64,000 nucleotides of DNA from Stenotrophomonas_A sp035629025 (GCA_035629025.1 DASPIU010000051.1:11177-75176); one strand, 5' to 3'; counted from the first letter of the stretch, positions 40,639 to 50,073 are shown. Made by a program: numbers and translations. The notes: generated from the letters alone by a model not told the origin.

Positions 40639-42741
40639 TTACTCGCCAGCACCCTCTTCCTCAACCGCCTTGATCGACAAGCGGATACGGCCCTGCTTGT
40701 CGACTTCCAGCACCTTGACCTTGACCACGTCGCCTTCCTTCAGCTTGTCGCTGACCTTCTCCACGCGTTCGCTGGAGATCTGCGACACGTGCACCAGGCC
40801 GTCCTTGCCCGGCAGGATGGTCACGAACGCACCGAAGTCCATGATCTTGGCAACCTTGCCCTCGTAGATCCGGCCCGGTTCCACGTCCGAGGTGATCTGC
40901 TCGATGCGCGCCTTCGCCGCCTGCGCCGCGATCGCGTTCACCGAAGCGATGACGATCGTGCCGTCGTCCTGGATGTCGATCTGGGTGCCGGTTTCCTTGG
41001 TGATCGCCTGGATCGTCGAGCCACCCTTGCCGATCACTTCGCGGATCTTGTCCGGGTGGATCTTGATCGTCAGCAGGCGCGGCGCGTAGTCCGACAGCTC
41101 CGAACGCGGCGTGGTCAGCGCCTTCGACATCTCGCCGAGGATGTGCAGACGGCCGGCCTTGGCCTGCTCCAGCGCCTGCTTCATGATCTCTTCGGTGATG
41201 CCTTCGATCTTGATGTCCATCTGCAGCGCCGACACGCCCTCGGCGGTACCGGCCACCTTGAAGTCCATGTCGCCCAGGTGATCTTCATCACCCAGGATGT
41301 CCGACAGCACCACGAAGCGGTTGTCTTCCTTCACCAGGCCCATGGCGATACCGGCCACCGGCGCCTTCACCGGCACGCCCGCGTCCATCAGCGCCAGCGA
41401 CGAACCACAGACCGAGGCCATCGACGAGGAGCCGTTCGACTCGGTGATTTCGGACACCACGCGAATGGTGTACGGGAACTCTTCCATCGTCGGCATCACC
41501 GCCAGCACGCCGCGCTTGGCAAGGCGGCCGTGGCCGATCTCGCGACGCTTCGGCGCGCCGAAGCGGCCGCACTCACCCACCGAGTACGGAGGGAAGTTGT
41601 AATGGAACAGGAAGTTTTCCTTGTACTCGCCGCCAACCGCATCGATCACCTGGCCGTCGCGGGCGGTGCCCAGCGTGGTCACCACGATCGCCTGCGTCTC
41701 ACCACGGGTGAACAGCGCCGAGCCGTGGGTACGCGGCAGCACGCCAGCCTTCACCGTGATCGGGCGCACCGTGTCCAGCGCGCGGCCGTCGATGCGGATC
41801 TTGGTGTCGAGCACCGAGTCACGCATGGTGCGGTACTCCAGCTCGCCGAATTCCTTCGACAGCTCGGCCGGGTTCCAGCCTTCGGCGGCCACGCGGCCAG
41901 CCAGCGACTCGACCACGTCCTTCTTGATCGCCGAGATGGCGTCGCGGCGCTGCAGCTTGTCGCGCACCTGGAACGCCTCGACCAGACGGTTGCCCACCGC
42001 TTCCTTCAGCGCCGAGATCAGCGCGTGGTTCTTGGCCGGGGCCACCCAGTCGCTCGGCTTGGTGCCGGCTTCGACGGTCAGCTCGTTGATCGCGTTGATC
42101 ACCACCTGCATCTGGCGGTGGCCGAAGGTGACCGCGCCCAGCATCACTTCCTCGGACAGCAGCTCGGCTTCGGACTCGACCATCAGCACGGCGTTGGACG
42201 TACCGGCGACGACCAGCTCCAGCTTCGATTCCTTCAGCTCGCTGGCGGTCGGGTTGAGGATGTACTCGCCGTTCTTGTAGCCGACCTTGGCCGCGCCGAT
42301 CGGGCCCATGAACGGGGTGCCGGCCAGGGCCAGCGCCGCCGAGGCGCCGATCAGCGCCGGGATGTCGCCGTCCACTTCCGGGTTCAGCGACATCAGCGTG
42401 GCGATGATCTGCACTTCGTTCTTGTAGTCCTCCGGGAACAGAGGACGGATCGGCCGGTCGATCAGGCGCGAAATCAGCGTTTCCTTTTCGGTCGCGCGGC
42501 CTTCGCGCTTGAAGAAGCCACCCGGGATACGGCCGCCGGCGTAGAACTTCTCCTGGTAATCGACCGTCAGCGGGAAGAAGTCCTGGCCTTCGCGCGCGCT
42601 CTTGGCGGCGACGGCGGTGACCAGCAGTACGGTGTCGTCCATCTTGACGATGACGGCGCCGCCGGCCTGGCGGGCGATCTCGCCCGTTTCAAGCGTGACG
42701 GTGTGCTTGCCGTACTGGAAGGTTTTGGTGATTTTTGCCAC
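40639..42741 (-). CDS. pnp: Polyribonucleotide nucleotidyltransferase (PNPase)
   Basis: A 700-residue 3'-5' phosphorolytic exoribonuclease and degradosome component. Two RNase PH domains are present (first from HTVTLETGEIARQAGGAV; second with ITVKAGVLPRTHGSALFTRGETQA). The catalytic GDEDHLGDMDFKVAGT follows, then KH (IREVIGKGGSTIQAITKETG) and S1 (YEGKVAKIMDFGAFVTILPGKDGLVHVSQIS) domains. The length is standard. It follows rpsO, with a hairpin between them as in E. coli. Confidence 0.98.
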   Translation of the reverse strand: MAKITKTFQYGKHTVTLETGEIARQAGGAVIVKMDDTVLLVTAVAAKSAREGQDFFPLTVDYQEKFYAGGRIPGGFFKREGRATEKETLISRLIDRPIRPLFPEDYKNEVQIIATLMSLNPEVDGDIPALIGASAALALAGTPFMGPIGAAKVGYKNGEYILNPTASELKESKLELVVAGTSNAVLMVESEAELLSEEVMLGAVTFGHRQMQVVINAINELTVEAGTKPSDWVAPAKNHALISALKEAVGNRLVEAFQVRDKLQRRDAISAIKKDVVESLAGRVAAEGWNPAELSKEFGELEYRTMRDSVLDTKIRIDGRALDTVRPITVKAGVLPRTHGSALFTRGETQAIVVTTLGTARDGQVIDAVGGEYKENFLFHYNFPPYSVGECGRFGAPKRREIGHGRLAKRGVLAVMPTMEEFPYTIRVVSEITESNGSSSMASVCGSSLALMDAGVPVKAPVAGIAMGLVKEDNRFVVLSDILGDEDHLGDMDFKVAGTAEGVSALQMDIKIEGITEEIMKQALEQAKAGRLHILGEMSKALTTPRSELSDYAPRLLTIKIHPDKIREVIGKGGSTIQAITKETGTQIDIQDDGTIVIASVNAIAAQAAKARIEQITSDVEPGRIYEGKVAKIMDFGAFVTILPGKDGLVHVSQISSERVEKVSDKLKEGDVVKVKVLEVDKQGRIRLSIKAVEEEGAGE

Positions 42742-42842
42742 GGGGGTTTCCTTGGGATGAAGCTCTTCGGATGGACCGCCTTCGACCCTTGCCGGAGACG
42801 GGTGGCCGTGCGGATCGGCCGGGGAATCGGTAAGACCAAAAC

Positions 42843-42871
42843 AAAGCCGCGGCGCATTGCTGCGCCGCGGC
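42843..42871 (-). terminator. Hairpin between rpsO and pnp
   Basis: 11-bp perfect stem GCCGCGGCGCA/TGCGCCGCGGC with loop TTGC; on the minus strand TTTGTTTTG follows. It begins 10 bp past the rpsO stop and probably ends part of the transcripts while some read into pnp. Confidence 0.85.
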
Positions 42872-42880
42872 GGAGTTCAA

Positions 42881-43141
42881 TTAACGGCGCAGGCCGAGTT
42901 TCTCGATGAGGGACTTGTAGCGCTCGTTGTCCTTCTTCTTCAGGTAGTCCAGCAGGCTGCGGCGGCGGTTGACCATCTGCAGCAGGCCGCGGCGGCTATG
43001 GTGGTCCTTCTTGTGGGTCTTGAAGTGGCCGGTCAGCTGCTCGATGCGCGCGGTCAGCAGGGCAACCTGCACTTCCGGCGAGCCGGTGTCGGCGGCGCTG
43101 CGCTTGTTGTCTTCAATGACCTTCTGGGTGTCGATCGACAT
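42881..43141 (-). CDS. rpsO: 30S ribosomal protein S15
   Basis: An 86-residue S15, which binds the central domain of 16S rRNA early in 30S assembly. The core is GSPEVQVALLTARIEQLTGHFKTHKKDHHSRRGLLQMVNRRRSLLDYLKKKD. It lies between truB and pnp, the order also found in E. coli. The 199 bp upstream to truB contain a run of related CAGGTC/GGGTC units but no gene. Confidence 0.98.
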   Translation of the reverse strand: MSIDTQKVIEDNKRSAADTGSPEVQVALLTARIEQLTGHFKTHKKDHHSRRGLLQMVNRRRSLLDYLKKKDNERYKSLIEKLGLRR

Positions 43142-43340
43142 GATGTTTTCTCTGTGATGCGGGGTCGGCAGGAACGCGCTGGGCGCACCACCTGACTCGC
43201 CGTTTGCTGGAAGGATGCGCGCTTGGCGCGAGATGCCCGAAAAGGCCGCGGAATTGTACCGGCCGCGGCCGCCGCGAACAAGGTCGCGGGCCGGCCCTGG
43301 CTGTCCCAGCTCAGCTCAGGTCAGGCCAGGTCCGGTCGGG

Positions 43341-44243
43341 TCAGGGGTTGAACAGGCGCTGCGGCGCCAGCAGGCCGTCGTCGTCCACCCGGCCCAGGCC
43401 CGAGGGCAGCCCGTCCGGGCCGAATACGGCGACCTCGCCGGCCGGGAAGGCCGGGTCGCGCAGGCGCTGGCCCATGCGGAAGCGCCGCGCCGGCTCCTCC
43501 TCCAGGTCCACGCGCGGGAAGCCCGCCAGGCCCGCTGCCAGCGGCAGCAACAGCGATTCGGCCGCCTCGTCCGCGGCAACCCGCGCTTCGAGCGCCTCCA
43601 GGGTGAGCATGGCCGGTTCCCGGAACGGGTCGACCCACAGGCGCCGCAGTCCGGCGATATGCGCACCGCAGCCCAGCGCCTCGCCAAGGTCGCGGGCCAG
43701 GCTGCGGATGTAGGTGCCCGAGCCGCAGGTCACCCGCAGCCGCAGCCGCGGCGGCGCCAACTCCAGGATCTGGATGTCCTGAACGTGCACCTCGCGCTCC
43801 GGCGCCTCGATCGACTCGCCGCGCCGGGCCTTGGCGTACAAGGGTTCACCGCCCTGCTTGAGCGCCGAATAGATCGGTGCGCGCTGGCGGATGTGGCCAG
43901 TCAGCGGCTGCAGGGCGGCGGCAATCGCGGCGTGGTCCAGCGCCGGCACCGGGCGCTCGCGCAGCGGCACGCCATCGGCGTCGTTGGTGTCGGTGGTGAT
44001 GCCGAGCACGATGTCCGCGTCATAGGCCTTGGCCGAGCCCAGCAGCAGCCCGGCGATCTTGGTCGCCTCGCCAAAGCACAGCGGCAGCAAGCCGGTCGCC
44101 AGCGGGTCCAGTGCGCCGGTATGCCCGCCCTTCTCGGCGCGCAACAGGCGCCGGGCCGCCTGCAGCGCCTGGTTGGAGCTCAGGCCGGCGGGCTTGTCCA
44201 GCAGCAGGATGCCGTCGAGGCGACGAAAAGGAATTCGGGACAT
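43341..44243 (-). CDS. truB: tRNA pseudouridine(55) synthase TruB
   Basis: A 300-residue enzyme making pseudouridine 55 in the T-loop of tRNAs. Seen: GILLLDKPAGLSSNQALQAARRLL, the catalytic Asp46 in GGHTGALDPLATGLLPLCFGEATK, KAYDADIVLGITTDTNDADG and VTCGSGTYIRSLARDLGEALGCGAHIAGLRRL, then a C-terminal PUA-like part. Length is normal. Confidence 0.97.
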   Translation of the reverse strand: MSRIPFRRLDGILLLDKPAGLSSNQALQAARRLLRAEKGGHTGALDPLATGLLPLCFGEATKIAGLLLGSAKAYDADIVLGITTDTNDADGVPLRERPVPALDHAAIAAALQPLTGHIRQRAPIYSALKQGGEPLYAKARRGESIEAPEREVHVQDIQILELAPPRLRLRVTCGSGTYIRSLARDLGEALGCGAHIAGLRRLWVDPFREPAMLTLEALEARVAADEAAESLLLPLAAGLAGFPRVDLEEEPARRFRMGQRLRDPAFPAGEVAVFGPDGLPSGLGRVDDDGLLAPQRLFNP

Positions 44244-44284
44244 GGGATGACCACAGGACGCGGTTGTAGCGTATCTGCAGGAAC

Positions 44285-44383
44285 GCTGTAGGAGCGGCTG
44301 CAGGAGCGGCTTCAGCCGCGACAGACAGGCATCACGCGAGCGTTGGTCGCGGCTGAAGCCGCTCCTGCAGCCGGCCCTACAGC
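44285..44383. repeat. Long REP-like inverted repeat between truB and rbfA
   Basis: Arms 44285-44322 and 44346-44383 are inverted copies matching in 36 of 38 bases, with a 23-bp loop (start GCTGTAGGAGCGG, end CCTACAGC). The left arm itself contains a doubled GGAGCGGCT unit. It fills the gap between truB and rbfA in one operon, so the transcript must pass a very stable hairpin. Confidence 0.9.
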
Positions 44384-44390
44384 GCCGCCC

Positions 44391-44765
44391 TCAGGATTCG
44401 GCGTCGTCGTCCGGCGTCGCCGGCGGCAAATCGCGCAGCAGGTTGTCGATGCGTTCGCCGCGATCAACCGAGTCGTCGTAATGGAAATGCAGTTCCGGCA
44501 CGTGGCGCAGCTTCATCGCGCGCGCCAGCTGCATGCGCAGCTCGCGCGCCAGCTCTTTGAGCCCCTTCATCGCCTCGACCGCGCGTTCCTGTTGCAGCGC
44601 GGTGACGAACACCTTGGCGTGCGCCAGGTCGCGAGTGACCTCGACATCGGACACGCTGACCGACGGCAGCCCATGCTCGCGCACGGCGACATGCACCAGG
44701 GTGCCCAACTCCCGACGGAGCTGGGCGGAAACGCGATCGGTGCGATGAAAAGATTTGGTTGGCAC
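44391..44765 (-). CDS. rbfA: Ribosome-binding factor A
   Basis: A 124-residue KH-type 30S maturation factor. The pattern HRTDRVSAQLRRELGTLVHVAVREHGLPSVSVSDVEVTRDLAHAKVFVT...LKELARELRMQLARAMKLRHVPELHFHYDDSVDRGERIDNLL is complete. It lies between infB and truB in the standard order. Confidence 0.97.
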   Translation of the reverse strand: MPTKSFHRTDRVSAQLRRELGTLVHVAVREHGLPSVSVSDVEVTRDLAHAKVFVTALQQERAVEAMKGLKELARELRMQLARAMKLRHVPELHFHYDDSVDRGERIDNLLRDLPPATPDDDAES

Positions 44766-44774
44766 GTGGGTCCG

Positions 44775-44889
44775 TAATTCGTGATTGGTGATTCGTGATT
44801 CGGAGAGCGTGATTCGTGACTCGGAAGGCCATCGTGACCGGGACCCGCCTTTCGCTTTTACGAATCACGAATCCCGAATCACGAATCCC
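44775..44889. repeat. ATTCGTGATTCG direct and inverted repeats between infB and rbfA
   Basis: GATTCGTGATTCG occurs at 44790-44802 with degenerate neighbours at 44776-44790 and 44810-44824. Its reverse complement CGAATCACGAATC occurs at 44861-44873 and again at 44876-44888. The two clusters can pair across a 36-bp spacer. It is too short and irregular for a CRISPR. Confidence 0.85.
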
Positions 44890-44893
44890 AGCC

Positions 44894-47557
44894 TCAAAGC
44901 GTGCGAGCAACCTCGATGCGCTCGAAGCACTCGATCTGGTCGCCGACCTTGACGTCGTTGTAGGCCTTCACGCCGATACCGCATTCGGTACCGTTGCGAA
45001 CCTCGTCGACGTTCTCCTTGAAGCGGCGCAGCGATTCCAGCTCGCCCTCGAACACCACGGTGTTGTCGCGCAGCACGCGGATCGGCTTGGAGCGCTTGAC
45101 CACACCCTCGATGACCATGCAGCCGGCCACCGCGCCGAACTTGGAACTGCGGAACACGTCGCGCACCTGGGCGACACCGATGATCTCTTCGCGGATTTCC
45201 ACGCCCAGCAGGCCAGAGGCCACCTGCTTCACCTGGTCGATCACGTCATAGATGATCGAGAAGTAGCGCAGGTCCACGCCGTTGGCTTCGATGATCTTGC
45301 GCGCCGAGGCGTCGGCACGCACGTTGAAGCCGATGACCGTGGCCTTGGAGGCGACCGCCGAGTTGGCGTCCGACTCGGTGATGCCGCCCACGCCGGAGTG
45401 GATCACATTGATGCGGATGTCTTCGTTCGACAGCGCGACCAGGGCCTGGCTCAGCGCCTGCACCGAGCCCTGGACGTCGGCCTTGATCACCAGGTTCAGC
45501 ACCTGCTGGCCTTCGCCCTTGCCCATCTGCGCCAGGATGTCTTCCATGCGGTTGCCCGCCGAAGCGACCAGGCGCGATTCACGGCGCTTGGCTTCGCGCT
45601 GCTGCGCGACATCCTTGGCCAGGCGCTCGTCCTCGACCACGACGAAGTCGTCGCCGGCATCGGGCACGCCCGACAGGCCCAGCACCTGCACCGGGATCGA
45701 CGGACCGGCCGAATCCGGCTGGCCGCCCACCTCGTCGAACAGTGCGCGCACGCGCCCGTATTGCACGCCGCAGACCAGATAGTCGCCCTTCTTCAGCTGG
45801 CCCTGCTGCACCAGCACCGTGGCCACCGGGCCGCGACCCTTGTCCAGCGAGGACTCGATGACCGTACCGCTGGCGCGGCCATCGGGCACGGCACGCAGTT
45901 CGAGCACTTCGGCCTGCAGCGAGATCGCGTCCAGCAGCGTGTCCACGCCCATGCCGGTCTTGGCCGACACCTCGACGAACTGGGTGTCGCCGCCGAATTC
46001 CTCGGCGACCACGTCCTGCGCCAGCAGCTCGTTCTTCACGCGCAGCGGATCGGCGTCGGACTTGTCCATCTTGTTGACGGCCACGATCAGCGGCACACCG
46101 GCAGCCTTGGCGTGCTGCACGGCTTCCTTGGTCTGCGGCATCACGCCGTCGTCGGCGGCCACGACCAGCACCACGATGTCGGTCAGCTTGGCGCCGCGCG
46201 CGCGCATCGAGGTGAAGGCGGCATGGCCCGGGGTGTCGAGGAAGCTGATGACGCCCTTCGGGGTTTCGACGTGATAGGCGCCGATGTGCTGGGTGATGCC
46301 GCCAGCCTCGCCCGAGGCGATCTTGGTGCGGCGGATGTAGTCCAGCAGCGACGTCTTGCCGTGATCGACGTGGCCCATGATGGTGACCACCGGCGGACGC
46401 GGACGCGACTCGCCCTGCTGTTCCTCGGCATGCGCCAGCAGCGCGTCCTCGAAGTCGTTGCTGCCCGCGCGCACGGCCTTGTGGCCGAGCTCTTCGGTGA
46501 TCAGTACCGCGGTGTCATGGTCGATGCTCTGGGTGATGGTCGCCATCACGCCCATCTTGAACAGCGCCTTCACCACGTCACCGCCCTTGAGCGCGAGCTT
46601 CTGCGCCAGGTCGGCCACGGTGATGGTGTCGCCAATGGCGACCTCGCGCACGACCGGTGCGGTCGGGCGCTCGAAGCCATGCGCGCCACCGCCGCCACCG
46701 CCACGCTGCATTTCGCCGCCACGACGGTTGCCACCCGGACGCGGCTTGCCGCGCACGTTGGAACGACGGGCGCGGTCGGCAGCGGACAGGTGCAACTGGC
46801 CGGCGAAACGCTTGGTCGCATCGTCGTCCTCGACGCCGGCCACCATCGCGTGGGAACCACGGGTCTTGTGACGCGGCGCATTGCGATCATCGGCGCGCGG
46901 CGCGGCCGGGCGGGCCGGAGCGGCCGGGGCCGGGCGCACCGTGCGGGCCGGGGTCGCAGCACGCGTTTCAGCGGCGGCGGCGACCGGCGCAGGCGGTGCG
47001 GCGGCGGCTTCGGCGGCCTTGCGTTCGGCCTCGATGCGGTCGCGCTCGGCCTGCTCTTCCTTGCGTTTGCGGTCCAGCTCGTCGGCACGCGCGCGGTCCA
47101 CTTCGGCCAGGCGCTGCTGTTCGGCCAGGTTGCGCTGGCGCGATTCTTCCAGCTTGCGCAGGATCTCGGCGCGCTCGTCGTCCACCGGACCGGCCGGGGT
47201 CGCGGCGGCGCGGGGCGCGGCCGGCGCGTCGGCCTCGGCGGCCTTCACGTAGGTACGCTTCTGCCGCACTTCCACATTCACCGTGGTCTTGCTGCGGCCC
47301 GCGCTGACGGTCACTTCCTGCAGCTTGCGCCGATTGAGCGTGATCTTCTTCGGCGCCTCGCCCACCGACTCGGCCGGCAGTTCGGTCTTGCCATGGGTGC
47401 GCCGCAGGAAGCCGAGCAGCTTCATCTTCTCGGTGCTGGTCACGACCTGGTCCGGGCCGCTGAACTTCATGCCGGCCGTGGCCAGTTGTTCCAGCAGTTT
47501 TTCGACCGGCGTGTTGACCAGTTCGGCAAGCTTGCGGATGGTGGTTTGCTGCGACAT
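44894..47557 (-). CDS. infB: Translation initiation factor IF-2
   Basis: An 887-residue initiator GTPase that places fMet-tRNA on the 30S subunit. The IF2 N domain is at 1-50 (TTIRKLAELVNTPVEKLLEQL). A long charged, Ala/Pro/Arg-rich linker follows (residues about 95-300) with a second N domain (VAIGDTITVADLAQKLALKGGDVVKALFKMGVMAT). The G domain has G1 GHVDHGKTSLLD, G3 DTPGH and G4 NKMDK, then domains II-IV. ATG 47557 (MSQQTTIRK) is preferred over a start at 47599. It sits between nusA and rbfA. Confidence 0.98.
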   Translation of the reverse strand: MSQQTTIRKLAELVNTPVEKLLEQLATAGMKFSGPDQVVTSTEKMKLLGFLRRTHGKTELPAESVGEAPKKITLNRRKLQEVTVSAGRSKTTVNVEVRQKRTYVKAAEADAPAAPRAAATPAGPVDDERAEILRKLEESRQRNLAEQQRLAEVDRARADELDRKRKEEQAERDRIEAERKAAEAAAAPPAPVAAAAETRAATPARTVRPAPAAPARPAAPRADDRNAPRHKTRGSHAMVAGVEDDDATKRFAGQLHLSAADRARRSNVRGKPRPGGNRRGGEMQRGGGGGGAHGFERPTAPVVREVAIGDTITVADLAQKLALKGGDVVKALFKMGVMATITQSIDHDTAVLITEELGHKAVRAGSNDFEDALLAHAEEQQGESRPRPPVVTIMGHVDHGKTSLLDYIRRTKIASGEAGGITQHIGAYHVETPKGVISFLDTPGHAAFTSMRARGAKLTDIVVLVVAADDGVMPQTKEAVQHAKAAGVPLIVAVNKMDKSDADPLRVKNELLAQDVVAEEFGGDTQFVEVSAKTGMGVDTLLDAISLQAEVLELRAVPDGRASGTVIESSLDKGRGPVATVLVQQGQLKKGDYLVCGVQYGRVRALFDEVGGQPDSAGPSIPVQVLGLSGVPDAGDDFVVVEDERLAKDVAQQREAKRRESRLVASAGNRMEDILAQMGKGEGQQVLNLVIKADVQGSVQALSQALVALSNEDIRINVIHSGVGGITESDANSAVASKATVIGFNVRADASARKIIEANGVDLRYFSIIYDVIDQVKQVASGLLGVEIREEIIGVAQVRDVFRSSKFGAVAGCMVIEGVVKRSKPIRVLRDNTVVFEGELESLRRFKENVDEVRNGTECGIGVKAYNDVKVGDQIECFERIEVARTL

Positions 47558-47652
47558 TCGGATCCTATGATCTGGTTGGCGCCCCCTCGCCCAGAGCAAG
47601 GGAAGCGCAGATTCTAAGCCCTGAGCGGCTCAGAGGGGGGGTCATTGCCGGC

Positions 47653-49164
47653 TCATTCGCCGCGCTCCAAGCGGGCGATCTCCTCGGCGCGGGCAGCCAG
47701 GATCAGCGCGGCAGCGCGCTCGGCCGTCATGCCCTCGATGCCGAAATCGACGATCTCATCGGCGGCCAGGTCGGACAGGTCCTCGCTGGTGCGGATGCCG
47801 TTGGCGGCCAGGGCGTAGGCGGTGGCCTCGTCCATGCCGTCCACGGCCAGCAGGTCGTCGGCCGGCTGGTGTTCGTCGAGCACTTCTTCCTCGGCCAGGG
47901 CCGCGTTGAGCAGTGCGTCGCGGGCGCGGGCGCGCAGTTCCTCGACGATGTCCTCGTCAAAGCCCTCCACCGCCAGCAGCTCGCCCACCGGCACGTAGGC
48001 GATTTCCTCGACCGTGCTGAAGCCTTCGGCGACCAGGATGCCGGCGATTTCCTCATCCACTTCCAGCTTGTCCATGAACAGCTGGCGGGCGGCGGCCTGC
48101 TCGGCCTCGCTCTTGGCCTGAACCTGGTCGGCGGTCATCACGTTGAGCTGCCAGCCGGTCAGGCGGCTGGCCAGGCGCACGTTCTGGCCGCCCTTGCCGA
48201 TGGCCTGGGCAAGGCGATCCTCAGCCACGGCCAGGTCCATCGAATGCTTCTCTTCATCGACGATGATCGACTGCACCTCGGCCGGCGCCATCGCATTGAT
48301 GACGAAGTTGGCCGGGTTCTCGTTCCACAGCACGATGTCCACGCGCTCGCCGTTGAGCTCGTTGGACACCGCCTGCACGCGCGAACCGCGCATGCCGATA
48401 CAGGCGCCGATCGGATCGGTGCGGCTGTCGTGGGCGATCACCGCGATCTTGGCGCGGTCGCCCGGATCGCGGGCACAGCCCTTGATCTCGACCAGGCCCT
48501 GGCCCACTTCCGGCACTTCGAGCTTGAACAGCTCGATCATGAATTCAGGAGCGGCGCGGCTGATGAACAGCTGCGGGCCGCGCGGCTCGGAGCGCACCTC
48601 GGCCAGGTAGCCGCGCACGCGGTCGCCGGCGCGCAGCACGTCGCGCGGGATGCCCTTGTCCTTGGGGATGAAGCCTTCGGCATTGCCGCCGAGGTCAACA
48701 AAGATGTTGCCGCGCTCGGCGCGCTTGACCACACCGGTGATCAGCTCGCCCACGCGGTCCTTCCACGCATCGACCACCTGCTGGCGCTCGGCCTCGCGCA
48801 CGCGCTGCACGATCACCTGCTTGGCGGCCTGTGCGGCGATGCGGCCGAAGTCCGGGTTCTCGATCTGCTCTTCGATGAAGTCGCCGACCTCCACGCCGTC
48901 GGCCTCGTCGACCGCGTCCATCAGGCGGATCTGGCGGTCCGGCGACTCCATCACCACGTCGTCGGCCACCACTTCCCAGCGGCGGAAGGTCTCGTAGCTG
49001 CCATCCTTGTGGTCGATCGACACGCGGGCCAGCACGTCCTGGTCGGGGTAGCGCTTCTTCGCCGCCGAAGCCAGGGCGGCCTCGATCGCGTCGAAGATCA
49101 CTTCACGCGGCACGCCCTTCTCGTTGGCCACCGCGTCCACTACCAGCAAAAGTTCCTTGCTCAT
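47653..49164 (-). CDS. nusA: Transcription termination/antitermination protein NusA
   Basis: A 503-residue RNA polymerase-binding factor. The N domain begins SKELLLVVDAVANEKGVPREVIFDAIEAALASA. The S1 domain has LITGVVKRAERGNIFVDLGGNAEGFIPK, and the KH domains have GACIGMRGSRVQAVSNELNGERVDIV and AIGKGGQNVRLASRLTGWQLNV. Two C-terminal acidic repeat modules follow (VEEIAYVPVGELLAVEGFDEDIVEELRARA and the later TSEDLSDLAADEIVDF). It overlaps or abuts rimP (4 bp gap). Confidence 0.98.
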   Translation of the reverse strand: MSKELLLVVDAVANEKGVPREVIFDAIEAALASAAKKRYPDQDVLARVSIDHKDGSYETFRRWEVVADDVVMESPDRQIRLMDAVDEADGVEVGDFIEEQIENPDFGRIAAQAAKQVIVQRVREAERQQVVDAWKDRVGELITGVVKRAERGNIFVDLGGNAEGFIPKDKGIPRDVLRAGDRVRGYLAEVRSEPRGPQLFISRAAPEFMIELFKLEVPEVGQGLVEIKGCARDPGDRAKIAVIAHDSRTDPIGACIGMRGSRVQAVSNELNGERVDIVLWNENPANFVINAMAPAEVQSIIVDEEKHSMDLAVAEDRLAQAIGKGGQNVRLASRLTGWQLNVMTADQVQAKSEAEQAAARQLFMDKLEVDEEIAGILVAEGFSTVEEIAYVPVGELLAVEGFDEDIVEELRARARDALLNAALAEEEVLDEHQPADDLLAVDGMDEATAYALAANGIRTSEDLSDLAADEIVDFGIEGMTAERAAALILAARAEEIARLERGE

Positions 49165-49168
49165 TTGG

Positions 49169-49759
49169 TCACTCCGCGCCCGGCTTCTTCGCCGGCGACT
49201 GGTTGGATGGTTTCTTGTTGCCCTGGCCCGTCTTCTTCGGGCCCGGCTTGTTCGGTTTCTGCGGGGCCAGCCCCAGGGCGGCCCAGTCCGGCAGAATGCG
49301 TGCCTTGTCGATGTTGTCGAAGTCCACGGCGAACTCGGCGCCGTCCACGTCGAACACCACCTGCCCGGCCGCCGCGTCCACCCGCACGATCGCGCCCTGC
49401 AGGCGGCGGCGGTTGTGCTGCGGCAGCTTCAGCCCGACCTTGGCCGACTCGCCGACATGGCGGGCGAACTGGTCCAGGGTGAACAGCGGGCGGTCCACGC
49501 CCGGCGAGGACACTTCCAGGGTGTAGTTGCCGCTGATCGGGTCCTCGACGTCGAGCTGGGCCGAGACCTCGCGGCTGACGCGCTCGCAATCGTCAATGTT
49601 GACGATGCGCTCGGGCTGCTCGGCCAGCGGCACATCGATGTACAGCCGCAGCGTTGCTCCGCCGGGAGCCGGGAGGTACTCGGCGCCCAGCAGTTCGAGC
49701 CCCAGCGCCTCCACGGTGGGTGCCAGCAGTTCGGCGATTTCAGTAGCCTTGTCGCTCAC
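49169..49759 (-). CDS. rimP: Ribosome maturation factor RimP
   Basis: A 196-residue 30S assembly factor. The pattern TEIAELLAPTVEALGLELLGAEYLPAPGGATLRLYIDV...IVNIDDCERVSREVSAQLDVEDPISGNYTLEVSSPGVDRPLFTLDQFARHVGE is complete. The C-terminus is an unusual Lys/Pro/Gln/Asn-rich tail (residues about 172-196). I chose GTG 49759, which has GAGGG 5 bp upstream; a longer frame to 50077 lacks family similarity. Confidence 0.95.
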   Translation of the reverse strand: MSDKATEIAELLAPTVEALGLELLGAEYLPAPGGATLRLYIDVPLAEQPERIVNIDDCERVSREVSAQLDVEDPISGNYTLEVSSPGVDRPLFTLDQFARHVGESAKVGLKLPQHNRRRLQGAIVRVDAAAGQVVFDVDGAEFAVDFDNIDKARILPDWAALGLAPQKPNKPGPKKTGQGNKKPSNQSPAKKPGAE

Positions 49760-49814
49760 AGCTGCCCTCGGTAAATGGGTACGGGCCCGGCAAAATCCAG
49801 CCCCGGGAAACAAC

Positions 49815-49835
49815 AAGGGGCCCAACGGGCCCCTT
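49815..49835 (-). terminator. Hairpin upstream of rimP; 49760-50073 has no gene
   Basis: 9-bp perfect stem AAGGGGCCC/GGGCCCCTT with loop AAC, 56 bp before the rimP start. On the minus strand TTGTTGTTTCCC follows, a weak T-rich stretch. It may end the upstream transcript or act as a leader attenuator for the rimP-nusA-infB operon. The rest of the 314-bp gap shows no gene and no obvious strong promoter. Confidence 0.5.
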
Positions 49836-50073
49836 GCGAGTGTGCCCGGCCTCTGGGGCCGGCGTGGCGGCGGGAACATGGCTGCCACGACTTCGGATCC
49901 AGCGACCCTGCCCTCTCGGGCCGGTCGGGGTCCGCCAACGGAAGCTGGGTCCCGGCCGCCGCCCATGGCGTTGGCCCTGAAACGCTTTCCGCAAGAGCCG
50001 GCTATGTTACGTCCTGCCCCTGCCACTGGCAACCCTGCGACCCGGCGCGCCGGGTCGGGCCACCGCTGCGGCC

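Noticed and set aside
40789..42909. 706-codon plus-strand frame opposite pnp
   Set aside because: Antisense shadow of a strongly conserved gene.
44775..44889. Possible CRISPR array
   Set aside because: Units are 13 bp, partly overlapping and inverted, without regular spacers; no cas genes in the window.
44816..47617. 933-codon plus-strand frame opposite infB
   Set aside because: Antisense shadow; the infB frame carries all GTPase motifs.
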